From JACKCP01 sp034007295 (GTDB lineage: Bacteria > Desulfobacterota > Desulfobacteria > Desulfobacterales > JACKCP01), in assembly GCA_034007295.1 (NCBI GenBank), contig JAVERC010000019.1, positions 1 through 59,774 on the forward strand: a DNA stretch of 59,774 bases. The letters run 5' to 3'. A program made the translations under genes and the position numbers. Positions 41,712 to 50,349 of this stretch are shown one piece after another; position 1 is the first letter of the stretch, and each line of letters opens with the position of its first letter. Below the pieces are notes generated by a model. It had not been told where the DNA came from, made no database searches, and saw only the letters and a list, made by a program, of their open reading frames with translations.

Positions 41712-42371
41712 TTATTTTTTCACTGACAAATCAGCTGCTGAATTATATTTTTCATTAATAATATTCGAGTAAAATCCTTCAGGGTAATCCTTTTTTAAGA
41801 CTTCAATACTCTTTTCATCCCCTGCAAGAGCCATATAAAAAAGAGCATCTTCATTCAAAAAAGATTTAGTCTGAGAAAGGGGCTTTAAATAACTGCCAGC
41901 TTTTTCTGGATCTCTGTCAAAATAAAGACATCCAAGCTCATACATAGACAATTTACCCGGAAGAGCAGATTCTCCAAAAAAATTTGCAGCTTTTTCATAA
42001 TATATTGCAGCTTTTTCATATTCGCCGGCCCCATAAAGAGCTCTTGCAATATAAACATCTCCAAGGGCAGCAGCTTTGGAACCATTATATTTTTCATTTA
42101 ATACTGCAAACGCCTGCTCAATTTCATCAGGGCTTTGATCTTTTTGTGTTTCTACAGCAGTCAATGCTTTTTGAAGTTCGGCAAATGAATTTTCACGTTT
42201 AGCCTTCAAAAATGCAGGTATTGAAGAAATAACAACAAGCAATACAAAAAAAACTAAAATTCCAATGATTACTTTTTGCCTGTTTTCTTTAGTATAATCA
42301 ACAGCTCTTTTCATAAAAACAGTAAAAGCATCAATTTCAGGGACTTCAATAAGATCTTTTTCTTCTTTCAT
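41712..42371 (-). CDS. YfgM-like membrane-anchored TPR protein
   Basis: This 219-residue protein has a charged N-terminus, one membrane helix (about residues 36-54, VIIGILVFFVLLVVISSI), then a periplasmic helical domain of tetratricopeptide type (ALGDVYIARALYGAGEYEKAAIYYEKAANFF). The layout N-in, single helix, TPR is that of YfgM, an ancillary protein of the SecYEG translocon in Escherichia coli. It is the last gene of the iron-uptake operon (fur-feoA, feoB, SH3 protein). The link to iron is not obvious, and the family call is by architecture. Confidence 0.7.
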   Translation of the reverse strand: MKEEKDLIEVPEIDAFTVFMKRAVDYTKENRQKVIIGILVFFVLLVVISSIPAFLKAKRENSFAELQKALTAVETQKDQSPDEIEQAFAVLNEKYNGSKAAALGDVYIARALYGAGEYEKAAIYYEKAANFFGESALPGKLSMYELGCLYFDRDPEKAGSYLKPLSQTKSFLNEDALFYMALAGDEKSIEVLKKDYPEGFYSNIINEKYNSAADLSVKK

Positions 42372-42387
42372 TTTTCCTCCAATATTT

Positions 42388-42831
42388 TTACCATAAAAGG
42401 CTAGAGCTTACCCAGCCAGAATCTCCGTCAGAATGTCTTATCTCATACCAATTATTTTTTGTTCCTATTAATTCAAAAGGGGTTCCCTTTTCAGCTGTAA
42501 ACACAATAGGATAATCAGTTCCGGGCCCTTTCCTGACATTTGCCTTATAAACTTTTATCACAACTGTTTTTTTCTTTCCAAGCAAAGGTTTGTAAACCCA
42601 GCCCTCATAACCTTCAAAATCTTTAAAATGAACCCAGTGACCTTTTTCTTCAATCACCTCAAGCGGATAATTCTTTTCAGCCTGCCATAAAACTTCATAA
42701 GTGCTTCCTGGACCTGACCGCACATTAAGTCTGTCTGATTCAACACTTACTCGCTCACCAGCAAAACATTGAACTGAGAACAAGATTAAAATCTGAACAA
42801 ATAAAATAATAGGAATTTTAATCCTTTCCAT
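42388..42831 (-). CDS. Exported protein with two bacterial SH3 domains
   Basis: This 147-residue protein has a signal peptide (MERIKIPIILFVQILILFSV, cut near CFA). Two SH3b repeats follow: ESDRLNVRSGPGSTYEVLWQ to WVHFKDFEGYEGWVYKPLL, and YKANVRKGPGTDYPIVFTAE to WYEIRHSDGDSGWVSSSLL. The (N/L)VR-x-GPGT pattern is diagnostic. Such proteins bind peptidoglycan peptides in the periplasm. It lies 14 bp after feoB on the same strand and 16 bp before the TPR gene. Confidence 0.85.
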   Translation of the reverse strand: MERIKIPIILFVQILILFSVQCFAGERVSVESDRLNVRSGPGSTYEVLWQAEKNYPLEVIEEKGHWVHFKDFEGYEGWVYKPLLGKKKTVVIKVYKANVRKGPGTDYPIVFTAEKGTPFELIGTKNNWYEIRHSDGDSGWVSSSLLW

Positions 42832-42845
42832 TTTTCACCTCTTTT

Positions 42846-45017
42846 TTATACTGATTTCTGCAGTAAAGTTCCAATTTGAAAAACTGCAAAAGAAAGTGAC
42901 CATGCAACAAAAGTTGTGTAAAAAATACTGAAAAAAGTCCATTTCCAACTTCCAGACTCATGCTTTATTGCAGCAACAGCAGCAATGCAGGGAAGATAAA
43001 GAAGTACAAACACCATCATTGCCAAAGCTGACAAAGGCGTCATACCAGATCTTTTCAATGCAGATCCAAGACCTCCGTCTTGCCCATGACCATCATCAAC
43101 TCCATACAAAACTCCCATTGTGCTTACTACTATTTCCTTTGCAACAAAACCTGTTATAAGAGCTATGCTTCCTCTCCAGTCTATACCCATTGGCTCAAAG
43201 AATGGAGAAACAAAACTGCCTATTTTCCCTAAGTATGAATTTTCAGCATGTTCTTTTTCTTTATCATTCTCAATCTGATACAGCTTTTTATTAAGATTTT
43301 GAATCTCAAAATCTTTTCCAGTCTGCTTTTTTATCTCAATTTCTTTTGTCACTTCAGATATCAGGGAATCATAATCTTTTGAATAATTAACATTTACAGG
43401 AAAATAACTCAATCCCCATACAAGAATTGACCCAGCAAGAATAACTCCGCCCATTTTTTTTAAAAAGATTTTACTTCTGTCCCACATATGAATAACAAGG
43501 CTTTTAACCATTGGGACTCTGTATGGAGGCAGCTCCATAACAAAAGGAGACTCTTCTCCCTTTAAAATAGTTGCCCTGAATAATTTTCCCGAAAAAACAG
43601 CAACAAGAATTCCTGTTAAATAAAGAAGAAAAATAATATTCCCTGCCTTTCCAGGAAAAAAAGTACCTGCAAGTATTATGTAAACAGGAAGCCTTGCAGA
43701 GCATGACATAAAAGGGGTTATAAGAATAGTCAGTATTCTGTCCCTGTTGTTTTCTAAAGTTCGTGCAGCCATTATGGCAGGGACATTGCATCCAAATCCC
43801 ATTAGCATAGGAATAAAGGATTTGCCGTGAAGGCCGATTGAATGCATGATCTTGTCCATTAAAAAGGCAGCTCTTGCCATATAGCCAGTATCCTCAAAAA
43901 GAGCTATACAAAAAAACAATATCAGAATATTTGGAAGAAAAATCAATACTCCGCCAACCCCTGAAATAACTCCATCTACAATAAGAGACTGTAAAATTCC
44001 ATCAGGTATAATTTTCATAAAAAAATCAGAAAGAAAAAGAACAAAAGATTCAAGCCAGTCCATTGGATACTGGCCTATGGTAAAAGTTGACTGAAACATA
44101 AGCCAGATAAAAAAGGCAAAAATAGGAAGCCCTAAAAACCTGTTTGTAAGAACAGAATCAATTCTTCTTGAAACATCAATTCTTGTCATAACAGGAACAT
44201 GAAGAACTTCCTTAATTATCCCCTCAATAAAACCATATCTTTCATCTGTCATAACAAGCTCTGGCTCATCATCATAAAAGGTTCTAAGCCTTTGCCTTTC
44301 CTGTCTTACAAGAGCTTTCAGGTCAAACCCTGAATCAATTGAATTAATTGTTTCAAAAACAGGCCTGTCATTTTCGAGAAGCCTTATACTTGTCCATCTT
44401 AGTGAAAATCTACTGTCATTTAAAATAAACGGTCTTATTGCATCAGATATGTTTTTAATTGATTTTTCTATTTCAGCAGAATATTTTATCTTTCTTTCGC
44501 TTACAGGTTTTTTGTCTGAAAGAGCAAGGTTTACAGCCTGATCTAGAAGTTCATCCATGCCCTCCCCCCTGTTTCCCACAGTAAAAACAACTGGCAGATC
44601 AAGAAGCCTGGAAAGCTTTGAATCATCAATATAAATCTCATTATTTTCAAGAACATCTGCCATGTTAAGAGCGAACACAATCTTCTGGTCAAGTTCTCTT
44701 ATCTGGATTGCAAGATAAAGAGCCCTTTCAAGATTGGTTGAATCAATAATATCAATCACAACATCAGGGGAATCATCAATAAGATAATTTCTTGCAATCA
44801 CCTCTTCTATTGAAAAAGGAGTAAGGCTGTAGGTTCCAGGAAGATCAACAATTTTTAATCTTCTGCCCTTATGATCAATAAAGCCTTCCTTTTTTTCTAC
44901 AGTAACCCCTGCCCAGTTTCCAACCTTTTGCCTTGTGCCTGTAATTGCATTAAATATACTTGTTTTTCCAGAATTTGGATTTCCGGCAAGAGCAATTGTA
45001 AGATGCTTATCAGTCAT
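42846..45017 (-). CDS. feoB: Ferrous iron transport GTPase-permease
   Basis: This 723-residue inner-membrane Fe2+ importer has an N-terminal G domain: G1 ALAGNPNSGKTSIFNAI, G3 DLPGTYSL, G4 ALNMADVL (NxxD). A helical bundle and a polytopic membrane region follow, with the Gate motifs FEDTGYMARAAFLMD and GFGCNVPAIMAARTLEN. The Cys in GCNVPA is the conserved gate cysteine. A TTG at 45029 would add four residues; the ATG at 45017 is preferred. It directly follows a Fur-FeoA-FeoA regulator gene. The supply of Fe2+ by FeoB fits an anaerobe. Confidence 0.94.
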   Translation of the reverse strand: MTDKHLTIALAGNPNSGKTSIFNAITGTRQKVGNWAGVTVEKKEGFIDHKGRRLKIVDLPGTYSLTPFSIEEVIARNYLIDDSPDVVIDIIDSTNLERALYLAIQIRELDQKIVFALNMADVLENNEIYIDDSKLSRLLDLPVVFTVGNRGEGMDELLDQAVNLALSDKKPVSERKIKYSAEIEKSIKNISDAIRPFILNDSRFSLRWTSIRLLENDRPVFETINSIDSGFDLKALVRQERQRLRTFYDDEPELVMTDERYGFIEGIIKEVLHVPVMTRIDVSRRIDSVLTNRFLGLPIFAFFIWLMFQSTFTIGQYPMDWLESFVLFLSDFFMKIIPDGILQSLIVDGVISGVGGVLIFLPNILILFFCIALFEDTGYMARAAFLMDKIMHSIGLHGKSFIPMLMGFGCNVPAIMAARTLENNRDRILTILITPFMSCSARLPVYIILAGTFFPGKAGNIIFLLYLTGILVAVFSGKLFRATILKGEESPFVMELPPYRVPMVKSLVIHMWDRSKIFLKKMGGVILAGSILVWGLSYFPVNVNYSKDYDSLISEVTKEIEIKKQTGKDFEIQNLNKKLYQIENDKEKEHAENSYLGKIGSFVSPFFEPMGIDWRGSIALITGFVAKEIVVSTMGVLYGVDDGHGQDGGLGSALKRSGMTPLSALAMMVFVLLYLPCIAAVAAIKHESGSWKWTFFSIFYTTFVAWSLSFAVFQIGTLLQKSV

Positions 45018-45025
45018 CTGGAAAT

Positions 45026-46021
45026 TCAATCCTCTATTTTTCTGACCATTATGTGTTCTGCCTCTTCAACCCGAAGAGAAATATGGCTTCCACGGACAAT
45101 TATTTCCATTGGATCCTTTAAAGGAGCATATTTTACGACTTCAAACTCCGCACCGTTTAAAAGCCCCATTTCAAAAAGTCTTCTTCTAAGTCTTTTACAT
45201 CCGCCTGTCCTTAAAATAATACCCTTGTCCCTGTTCTTAAGGCTGCTCATGGGTATTGCACGTCCTCTGCACACAGGCATAAAATCACTGGAACCAGCTC
45301 CCATATATGGACACGTCTGATTTTTGCCCATAAAACATTTTTCATCTGGAATCCGTTTTACATATACTTTTTCAGTTATTCCTTTGCCAAGAACATATCT
45401 GCTTTCCTGGCATGCTGCAATTATCTGGCCGCCCTTGTTTGAATTTAAAACCTCAATTACAGAGCCCTTGTTTATTCCCATTGATGCAAGTTTCTTATTA
45501 AGGCCGGAACCTGCTTTCATCCTTGTAACTTCAAGCATTTCACCTGCTCTTGTATCTTTAAGAAGAATTTCTTCTCCTCTTTTTGCACTGCATTTTGAGC
45601 ATAATCCATAAAATTCTGTTTTATGCCTAATAAGCGTAAAACCATGCTTTTCAGCTGCAAACTCCTGGATTCTTTCAAGACGGGGATCTTCAAATTCTAT
45701 AATTTTACCGCAGTCCACACAGATCATATGATCGTGATGTTCACCAAGATATTTTGGCTCATACATTAATGAGCCGCCTTCTATTTCCATTCTTGTTACA
45801 AGACCAAGCCTTGTAAGAAGAGATAATGTCTCTTCTATAAAATCAATACCAATATTTTCACAGCAAAAATCTGAAGTTTTACCAATGTCATCTGCTGTTA
45901 CATGGGTTTCAGATTTCCAAAGACACTTAACAACTTTAAGCCGGTTATCAATGTTTTTATCGCCTATTTCTGAAAGTAGGCTTCTTATGTCTTCAAGTTT
46001 GGCTCCGGTAAGCTCTTCCAT
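45026..46021 (-). CDS. Fur-FeoA-FeoA fusion: iron-responsive regulator with two FeoA domains
   Basis: This 331-residue protein joins three domains. Residues 1-148 are a Fur-family repressor: winged helix, then HHDH (95-98), C101-x2-C104 and C141-x2-C144, the structural zinc cysteines. Residues 150-228 are an SH3-like FeoA domain (LNKKLASMGINKGSVIEVLN). A short linker with three Cys (CFMGKNQTCPYMG ... VCRGR) precedes a second FeoA domain (about 255-331; LRRRLFEMGLLNGAEFEVVK). FeoA normally is a separate partner of FeoB; DtxR-FeoA fusions are common, whereas a Fur fusion with two FeoA domains is unusual. It overlaps or abuts feoB, so the protein probably both controls the operon and interacts with FeoB. 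Confidence 0.88.
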   Translation of the reverse strand: MEELTGAKLEDIRSLLSEIGDKNIDNRLKVVKCLWKSETHVTADDIGKTSDFCCENIGIDFIEETLSLLTRLGLVTRMEIEGGSLMYEPKYLGEHHDHMICVDCGKIIEFEDPRLERIQEFAAEKHGFTLIRHKTEFYGLCSKCSAKRGEEILLKDTRAGEMLEVTRMKAGSGLNKKLASMGINKGSVIEVLNSNKGGQIIAACQESRYVLGKGITEKVYVKRIPDEKCFMGKNQTCPYMGAGSSDFMPVCRGRAIPMSSLKNRDKGIILRTGGCKRLRRRLFEMGLLNGAEFEVVKYAPLKDPMEIIVRGSHISLRVEEAEHIMVRKIED

Positions 46022-46051
46022 CCTGCCTCCAAAGAGATATTAAAAAGCTTT

Positions 46052-46079
46052 AAATTACCACCGGCATATCTAAAGTCAA
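46052..46079 (-). promoter_or_regulatory. Probable sigma-70-type promoter of the iron operon
   Basis: On the minus strand TTGACT (46079-46074) and TAATTT (46057-46052) are separated by 16 bp, 31 bp ahead of the fur-feoA start. No classical 19-bp Fur box is clear, although the TAATTTAAAG and GATATG words are AT-rich enough to hide a degenerate one. GGAGG occurs just before the ATG. Confidence 0.35.
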
Positions 46080-46162
46080 ATCAAATTTAAAACCAGGTCA
46101 TCAGGCCTTATTTTTTTTGCAATCAATGACTGTTAAAAAATTTAATTTTTAACCCAATTAAA

Positions 46163-46183
46163 AAGCCGGCTTAAAACCGGCTT
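46163..46183 (-). terminator. Terminator after htpG
   Basis: On the minus strand AAGCCGG-TTTTAAG-CCGGCTT forms a 7-bp stem followed by TTTAATT, 8 bp past the htpG stop. The U-run is short but the stem is G+C-rich for this genome. Confidence 0.65.
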
Positions 46184-46190
46184 AAAAATT

Positions 46191-48128
46191 TTATTGTGCT
46201 GACTGATTCATCAGCTCTCCCACTCGTTTAGAAAAACGAGCAGGGTTATCAAGCTTTCCTCCCTCGCCTATTACAGCAAGATCATAAATAAGCCCCACAT
46301 AATCCTTTAATTTTGAATTTACAGGATCTTTTTCAAAAAGTGATTTCATTTTCTTTACAACATCATGATCTGTATTTAACTCAAGATTTCTTTTGGGAAC
46401 CGGAAATTCCTGGCCTGAAGCCTTGAGAATTTTCTGCATATATGCACTCATACCAAAATCTTCAGATGAAAGACATGAAATAGATTCCTTAAGTCTTGAA
46501 GATGATTTTACTTCTCCAATTTTATCTTCCAGCTCTTTTTTGATGAACTCAAAGAAAAATTTATTTTCCTCCAGATTTTCATCTTTTTTATCTTCCTTTT
46601 CTTCTTCAATATCCAGGTCGCCTTTTTCCGCACTTTTTAAAGCTTTACCCTGATACTCATGAAGCCCCTGAACAACCCATTCATCAACAGGATCTGTCAT
46701 CAAAACAACCTCATAATCCTTTTCCTTTAAAGCCTCAAGATAAGGACTGTTTTTTAAAGTATTGATGTTTTCGCCTGTAAGATAGTAAATACCTTTCTGA
46801 TCTTCCTTCATGCCGTCAATATAATCTTTAAGAGAAATCTTTTTTCCATCGGATTTTGTGGTTTCATATCTTAAAAGGTCAGCTATTTTTTCTTTATTTT
46901 CAGGGTCTGTAGGTATTCCTGCCTTTAGAACTGCTCCAAATTCATTGTAAAATTTTTCATACTTGTCAAATTCCATGTCCTTTAAAAGGTCAAGAACTTT
47001 TTTAACAATATTTTTTCTTATATTTCTTACAAGCCTGTCCTGCTGTAAAATTTCACGGCTCACGTTGAGATTCAAATCAGGTGCATCAACAACACCCTCT
47101 ACAAAACCAAGATATTCAGGAATAAGCTCTTTGCAGTCATCCATTATAAAAACTTTTTTGCAGTAAAGATGAAGTCCGTTTTTTCTGTCTTCCCTGAAAA
47201 GGTCAAAAGGTGCCTTTGAGGGTATAAACAAGAGCAGATCATATTCTGTTACACCTTCAAACTTCATGTGAATCTTATCAAGTGGAGAGTCAAAATTGTG
47301 GCTTATATGCCTGTAAAATTCATTGTATTCGTCTTCTGTAACTTCTGATTTGCTTTTTGACCAGATTGCCTTCATTGAGTTTAAGGTTTCATCCTTCATA
47401 ACCTTTTTAGATGTTTCCCCGACAGGGTTTCCTTCACTGTCCTTTACAATCTGGTCTTCTGGAAGAGGCTCATATTTTTCAGCCATCATTACAATGGGAT
47501 ATCTTATGAAGTCAGAATGCTTTTTTATTATTCTTCTGATTGCATATTCATCACAAAAATCATCATCCCCGTCTTCTGATGGTTTAAGATCAAGAATTAC
47601 ATCTGTTCCCCTGAACTCTTTTGAGGCTTCTTCAATTGAGAACTTACCGTCACCGTCTGATTCCCATTTCCAGGCCTTGTCATCTCCTGCCTGCCTTGTA
47701 ATTATTGTAACCTTGTCTGCAACCATAAATGCACTGTAAAAACCAACCCCGAACTGTCCAATAAGCTCAGGCGACAATGCCCCCTCTTTTTTTGAATTTT
47801 CAAGTGCAGCTGCAAAGGCCTTGGTTCCGCTTTGAGCAATTGTTCCAATATTTTCTTCCAGGTCTTTTTTTGACATCCCGATTCCATTATCAGAAACAAT
47901 AAGTTTTCTGTTTTTTTCATCCCTTTCAATTCTGATAAAGAAATCGTCATTTTCTTCCAGTACGGAATCATCTGTCTGAGCCTTGAAACTCAGCTTGTCA
48001 ATTGCATCTGAAGCATTGGAAACAAGTTCCCTTAAAAAAATCTCCTTATTTGAATAAAGAGAGTGAACAATAAGGTTTAAAAGCTGTTTTACTTCTGTTT
48101 TAAATTCATAGGTATTCTTTTCTGTCAT
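46191..48128 (-). CDS. htpG: Hsp90-family chaperone
   Basis: This 645-residue cytosolic ATP-dependent chaperone starts at the ATG at 48128 (MTEKNTYEFKTEVKQLLNLI) behind GGGGG; the frame runs 23 codons further upstream but without family similarity. The GHKL ATPase motifs are clear: FLRELVSNASDAIDKL, VSDNGIGMSKKDL, GQFGVGFYSAFMVAD, and SDFIRYPIVM in the middle domain. The usual NVSREILQQD segment is present. The C-terminal dimerisation domain is complete. It is monocistronic; no CIRCE element was seen upstream. Confidence 0.97.
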   Translation of the reverse strand: MTEKNTYEFKTEVKQLLNLIVHSLYSNKEIFLRELVSNASDAIDKLSFKAQTDDSVLEENDDFFIRIERDEKNRKLIVSDNGIGMSKKDLEENIGTIAQSGTKAFAAALENSKKEGALSPELIGQFGVGFYSAFMVADKVTIITRQAGDDKAWKWESDGDGKFSIEEASKEFRGTDVILDLKPSEDGDDDFCDEYAIRRIIKKHSDFIRYPIVMMAEKYEPLPEDQIVKDSEGNPVGETSKKVMKDETLNSMKAIWSKSKSEVTEDEYNEFYRHISHNFDSPLDKIHMKFEGVTEYDLLLFIPSKAPFDLFREDRKNGLHLYCKKVFIMDDCKELIPEYLGFVEGVVDAPDLNLNVSREILQQDRLVRNIRKNIVKKVLDLLKDMEFDKYEKFYNEFGAVLKAGIPTDPENKEKIADLLRYETTKSDGKKISLKDYIDGMKEDQKGIYYLTGENINTLKNSPYLEALKEKDYEVVLMTDPVDEWVVQGLHEYQGKALKSAEKGDLDIEEEKEDKKDENLEENKFFFEFIKKELEDKIGEVKSSSRLKESISCLSSEDFGMSAYMQKILKASGQEFPVPKRNLELNTDHDVVKKMKSLFEKDPVNSKLKDYVGLIYDLAVIGEGGKLDNPARFSKRVGELMNQSAQ

Positions 48129-48386
48129 TTTTTCCCCCGACAGTCTGATATTGATTTTAAAAAAATAATTTTTATAACTATTCAGCACTAAACTCACAAA
48201 AAAGTCAGTTTTCTGACAATATAGGATGCTGTCTTTTTTTTGAGCCGTTCAAAAGAAAAATTTTTTTTCTTCTGTCTCCAGGCGTCAGCAAGAATAAGGC
48301 TCAGAAAAATGCAGCAGCACTTCCTATTTTAAGCTGAACAATTAAATTTTTTGTTCACGTTAAAAGATAAACCCAAATAGAAAATG

Positions 48387-49289
48387 TCAAGACTCAAATT
48401 TCTCAAAATTATTTTTATCATAGGAAATATAGACAAAACTTCCTGTGGAGATATTTTTGCCGGCGGATTTAACCCAGATTTTTTTATCGTTTAAGTCAAC
48501 ACAATAATAATACTCTTTTTTGCAGACAAGAATACATGCAGAAACAAACCCCTTGAAAACAAGGCAAAAATCTCTTTCTTTTATTGGAGTTTCAGATATT
48601 GTTATTTTTTCGGGTCTTATTACAAAAAGCTCATTTGAATTTTCAGATTTAATGAAATTTAAAAATCCTCCCTCAAAAACATTGCCGTTTAGCATTGAAT
48701 AAAAGCTGTTTCCTGTCTGGGTCCCCCATATTTTATCATGTGTTGAAATGATAAATGATGTTTTCCATTCAAAAGATGCCTGTTTAACAGCCTCTGAGAG
48801 ATAAAACCTTGTTTCCGAGTCAACACTTTCCGAGGGTTCGTCAAGAATCATAAGCAAAGGACGAAGGGCAAGTCTTTGTGAAAGAGCCACCCTTTTTTTC
48901 TCTCCTCCAGAAAGCTCAAACCATTTTCTATTGAGATATTTTTCCTTTGAAAGCCCTGTCATACCAAGAGCATGGTCAATTCTTTCGTCAATATTTAAAA
49001 TTTTTCTGATTTTAAGTCCGTATTCAAGATTTTTTTTCACACTCCTTTTCAAAAGGCATGGTTCCTGTGGAAGATAGCTTATCTCTGAAAATCTAAGATC
49101 TGTTTTTATTTCGCCGGAATCAGGCTTTAAAAATCCGCTTAAGATCTTGAAAAAGGTTGTTTTTCCACTTCCGTTAGGTCCTGAAAAAACAATAATTTCT
49201 TCTTTTCTAAGATCCAGCTCTTTGATTTTTAACACACAGTTTTTATCTGAATATGAAAACAAAAGATTTCTTATTTGAAAAAGATTCAT
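48387..49289 (-). CDS. tupC: Tungstate ABC transporter ATPase
   Basis: This 300-residue ABC ATPase has intact motifs: Walker A SGPNGSGKTTFF, Q-loop YLPQEPCLL, signature ELSGGEKKRVALSQ, Walker B LLMILDEPSESVD, switch His in IISTHDK. A C-terminal extension (residues 220-300, FVIRPEKITISETP ... FVYISYD) resembles a TOBE/Mop-type oxyanion-sensing domain. It starts directly after tupB (1-bp spacing). The TupA-like binding protein gene lies upstream at 50347, separated by repeats. Assignment to tungstate rather than molybdate or sulfate rests on that TupA. Confidence 0.88.
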   Translation of the reverse strand: MNLFQIRNLLFSYSDKNCVLKIKELDLRKEEIIVFSGPNGSGKTTFFKILSGFLKPDSGEIKTDLRFSEISYLPQEPCLLKRSVKKNLEYGLKIRKILNIDERIDHALGMTGLSKEKYLNRKWFELSGGEKKRVALSQRLALRPLLMILDEPSESVDSETRFYLSEAVKQASFEWKTSFIISTHDKIWGTQTGNSFYSMLNGNVFEGGFLNFIKSENSNELFVIRPEKITISETPIKERDFCLVFKGFVSACILVCKKEYYYCVDLNDKKIWVKSAGKNISTGSFVYISYDKNNFEKFES

Positions 49290-49979
49290 TTATCTTTTCC
49301 TCAAAAACACAAGGGATAAATTTACAAGAAGAGCGATAAAAAGAAGAACTGCTCCAAGAGCTATTCCGGTTTCAAAATAGCCTTTTCCTGTTTCAAGTGC
49401 TATTGCCGTTGTAACAGTTCTTGTTTTCCACTTGATATTTCCACCGACCATCATGGAAACGCCGACTTCGGTTAGTATTCGTCCATAGGCTGTTAAAAAT
49501 GCAGTTAAAAGACCATGTCTTATTTCCCATAAATACGAAAGAAAAAAGTCAAGTTTTCTGGCACCAAGGCTTTTAAGTGTCAGCCCAAGATTTTCTTCAC
49601 CTGATTCAGTGGCTGCAGCTGAAAGGGAAACAATAACCGGAAAGGCCAGAATGAACTGACCAATCCCAATACCCTTAAGCGTAAAAAGAAGGTTGAACTC
49701 CCCAAGAGGTCCCCTTGAAGTGATAAGTGCATAAACAACAAGCCCCACAAAAACTGTTGGAAGGGAGAGCAAAGTATCAAAAACAAGCCTTAGTGTTTTT
49801 TTTCCGAAAAAATTATAATATCCAAGAATAAAGCCAATGGGAAAACCGGCAGCAGCAGAAAAAAGAACAGAAACAGATGAAACGGTTATGGTGGCATAAA
49901 TGGCTGAAAAAGCCTCAGGATCTCCTGAAACAAGAATTTTTACAGCATCAAAAAATCCCTGGGTTAAAAACTCCATCAA
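49290..49979 (-). CDS. tupB: Tungstate ABC transporter permease
   Basis: This 229-residue membrane protein has five to six helices and the EAA-type loop TESGEENLGLTLKSLGARKL, plus TITVSSVSVLFSAAAGFPIG and LLSLPTVFVGLVVYAL typical of TupB/CysT-type permeases. It pairs with tupC, and the stop-to-start distance is zero. The upstream gap to tupA is 367 bp and filled with family A and B repeats, which is unusual because tupABC normally forms one tight operon. Expression may depend on readthrough or a promoter within the repeats. Confidence 0.88.
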   Translation of the reverse strand: MMEFLTQGFFDAVKILVSGDPEAFSAIYATITVSSVSVLFSAAAGFPIGFILGYYNFFGKKTLRLVFDTLLSLPTVFVGLVVYALITSRGPLGEFNLLFTLKGIGIGQFILAFPVIVSLSAAATESGEENLGLTLKSLGARKLDFFLSYLWEIRHGLLTAFLTAYGRILTEVGVSMMVGGNIKWKTRTVTTAIALETGKGYFETGIALGAVLLFIALLVNLSLVFLRKR

Positions 49980-50055
49980 AGCTCCTGTATTATTTATTCA
50001 TTACTTTTCACCTTAGATTTATAACCCATGGTACATTTTCTGAATTTTATTCCAA

Positions 50056-50252
50056 CCTAAGTTGAGCGATTTTCAAGTTTGCCGCATATACAAGGCAAAT
50101 TGTATCAGGCTTTTGCTTTGCTATACATGATACAATTTAACGCAGTAGATGCGACAAAATTGGAAAGCCCGCAGGGTTTCATATTTTTAAATATAATAAG
50201 ACTGATTCATTGAAAATTTTTTAATTTAAAAATATGAAACGCTCAACTTAGG
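50056..50252 (+). mobile_element. Family A MITE-like element, copy 2
   Basis: The element is 197 bp from CCTAAGTTGAGCG to CGCTCAACTTAGG, a perfect 13-bp inverted repeat. Internal pairings: TTTGCCGCAT (50078-50087) with ATGCGACAAA (50149-50158), AAATTGTATCA with TGATACAATTT (perfect), GTTTCATATTTTTAAA with TTTAAAAATATGAAAC. It is about 90% identical to copy 1 by eye and uses a C-G pair where copy 1 has T-A. It lies between tupA and tupB on the opposite strand to their transcription. Confidence 0.75.
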
Positions 50253-50349
50253 TAAAAATTTAACCTTTAGAATACATGAAGTATTTTTAAGCATTAAATT
50301 TTGAATCTCTCTTTAGAATGAACAAAAAAACCGTTTTCGTTCGCCACTA
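50253..50349 (-). repeat. Family B repeat overlapping the tupA stop codon
   Basis: On the minus strand it reads TAGTGGCGAACGAAAACGG, then TTTTTTTGTTCATTC, the core GATTCAAAATTTAATGC and TATTCTAAAGGTTAAATTTTT. The first three bases (50349-50347) are the tupA stop codon. It abuts family A copy 2, giving the A+B arrangement also seen at 22312 and 30082. Confidence 0.6.

Noticed and set aside
48130..48386. CIRCE or other heat-shock operator ahead of htpG
   Set aside because: No TTAGCACTC-N9-GAGTGCTAA-like inverted repeat is present; the GTCAG-AAAA-CTGAC hairpin near 48210 is short and followed by T6, so it may only be a weak terminator for the tup operon.
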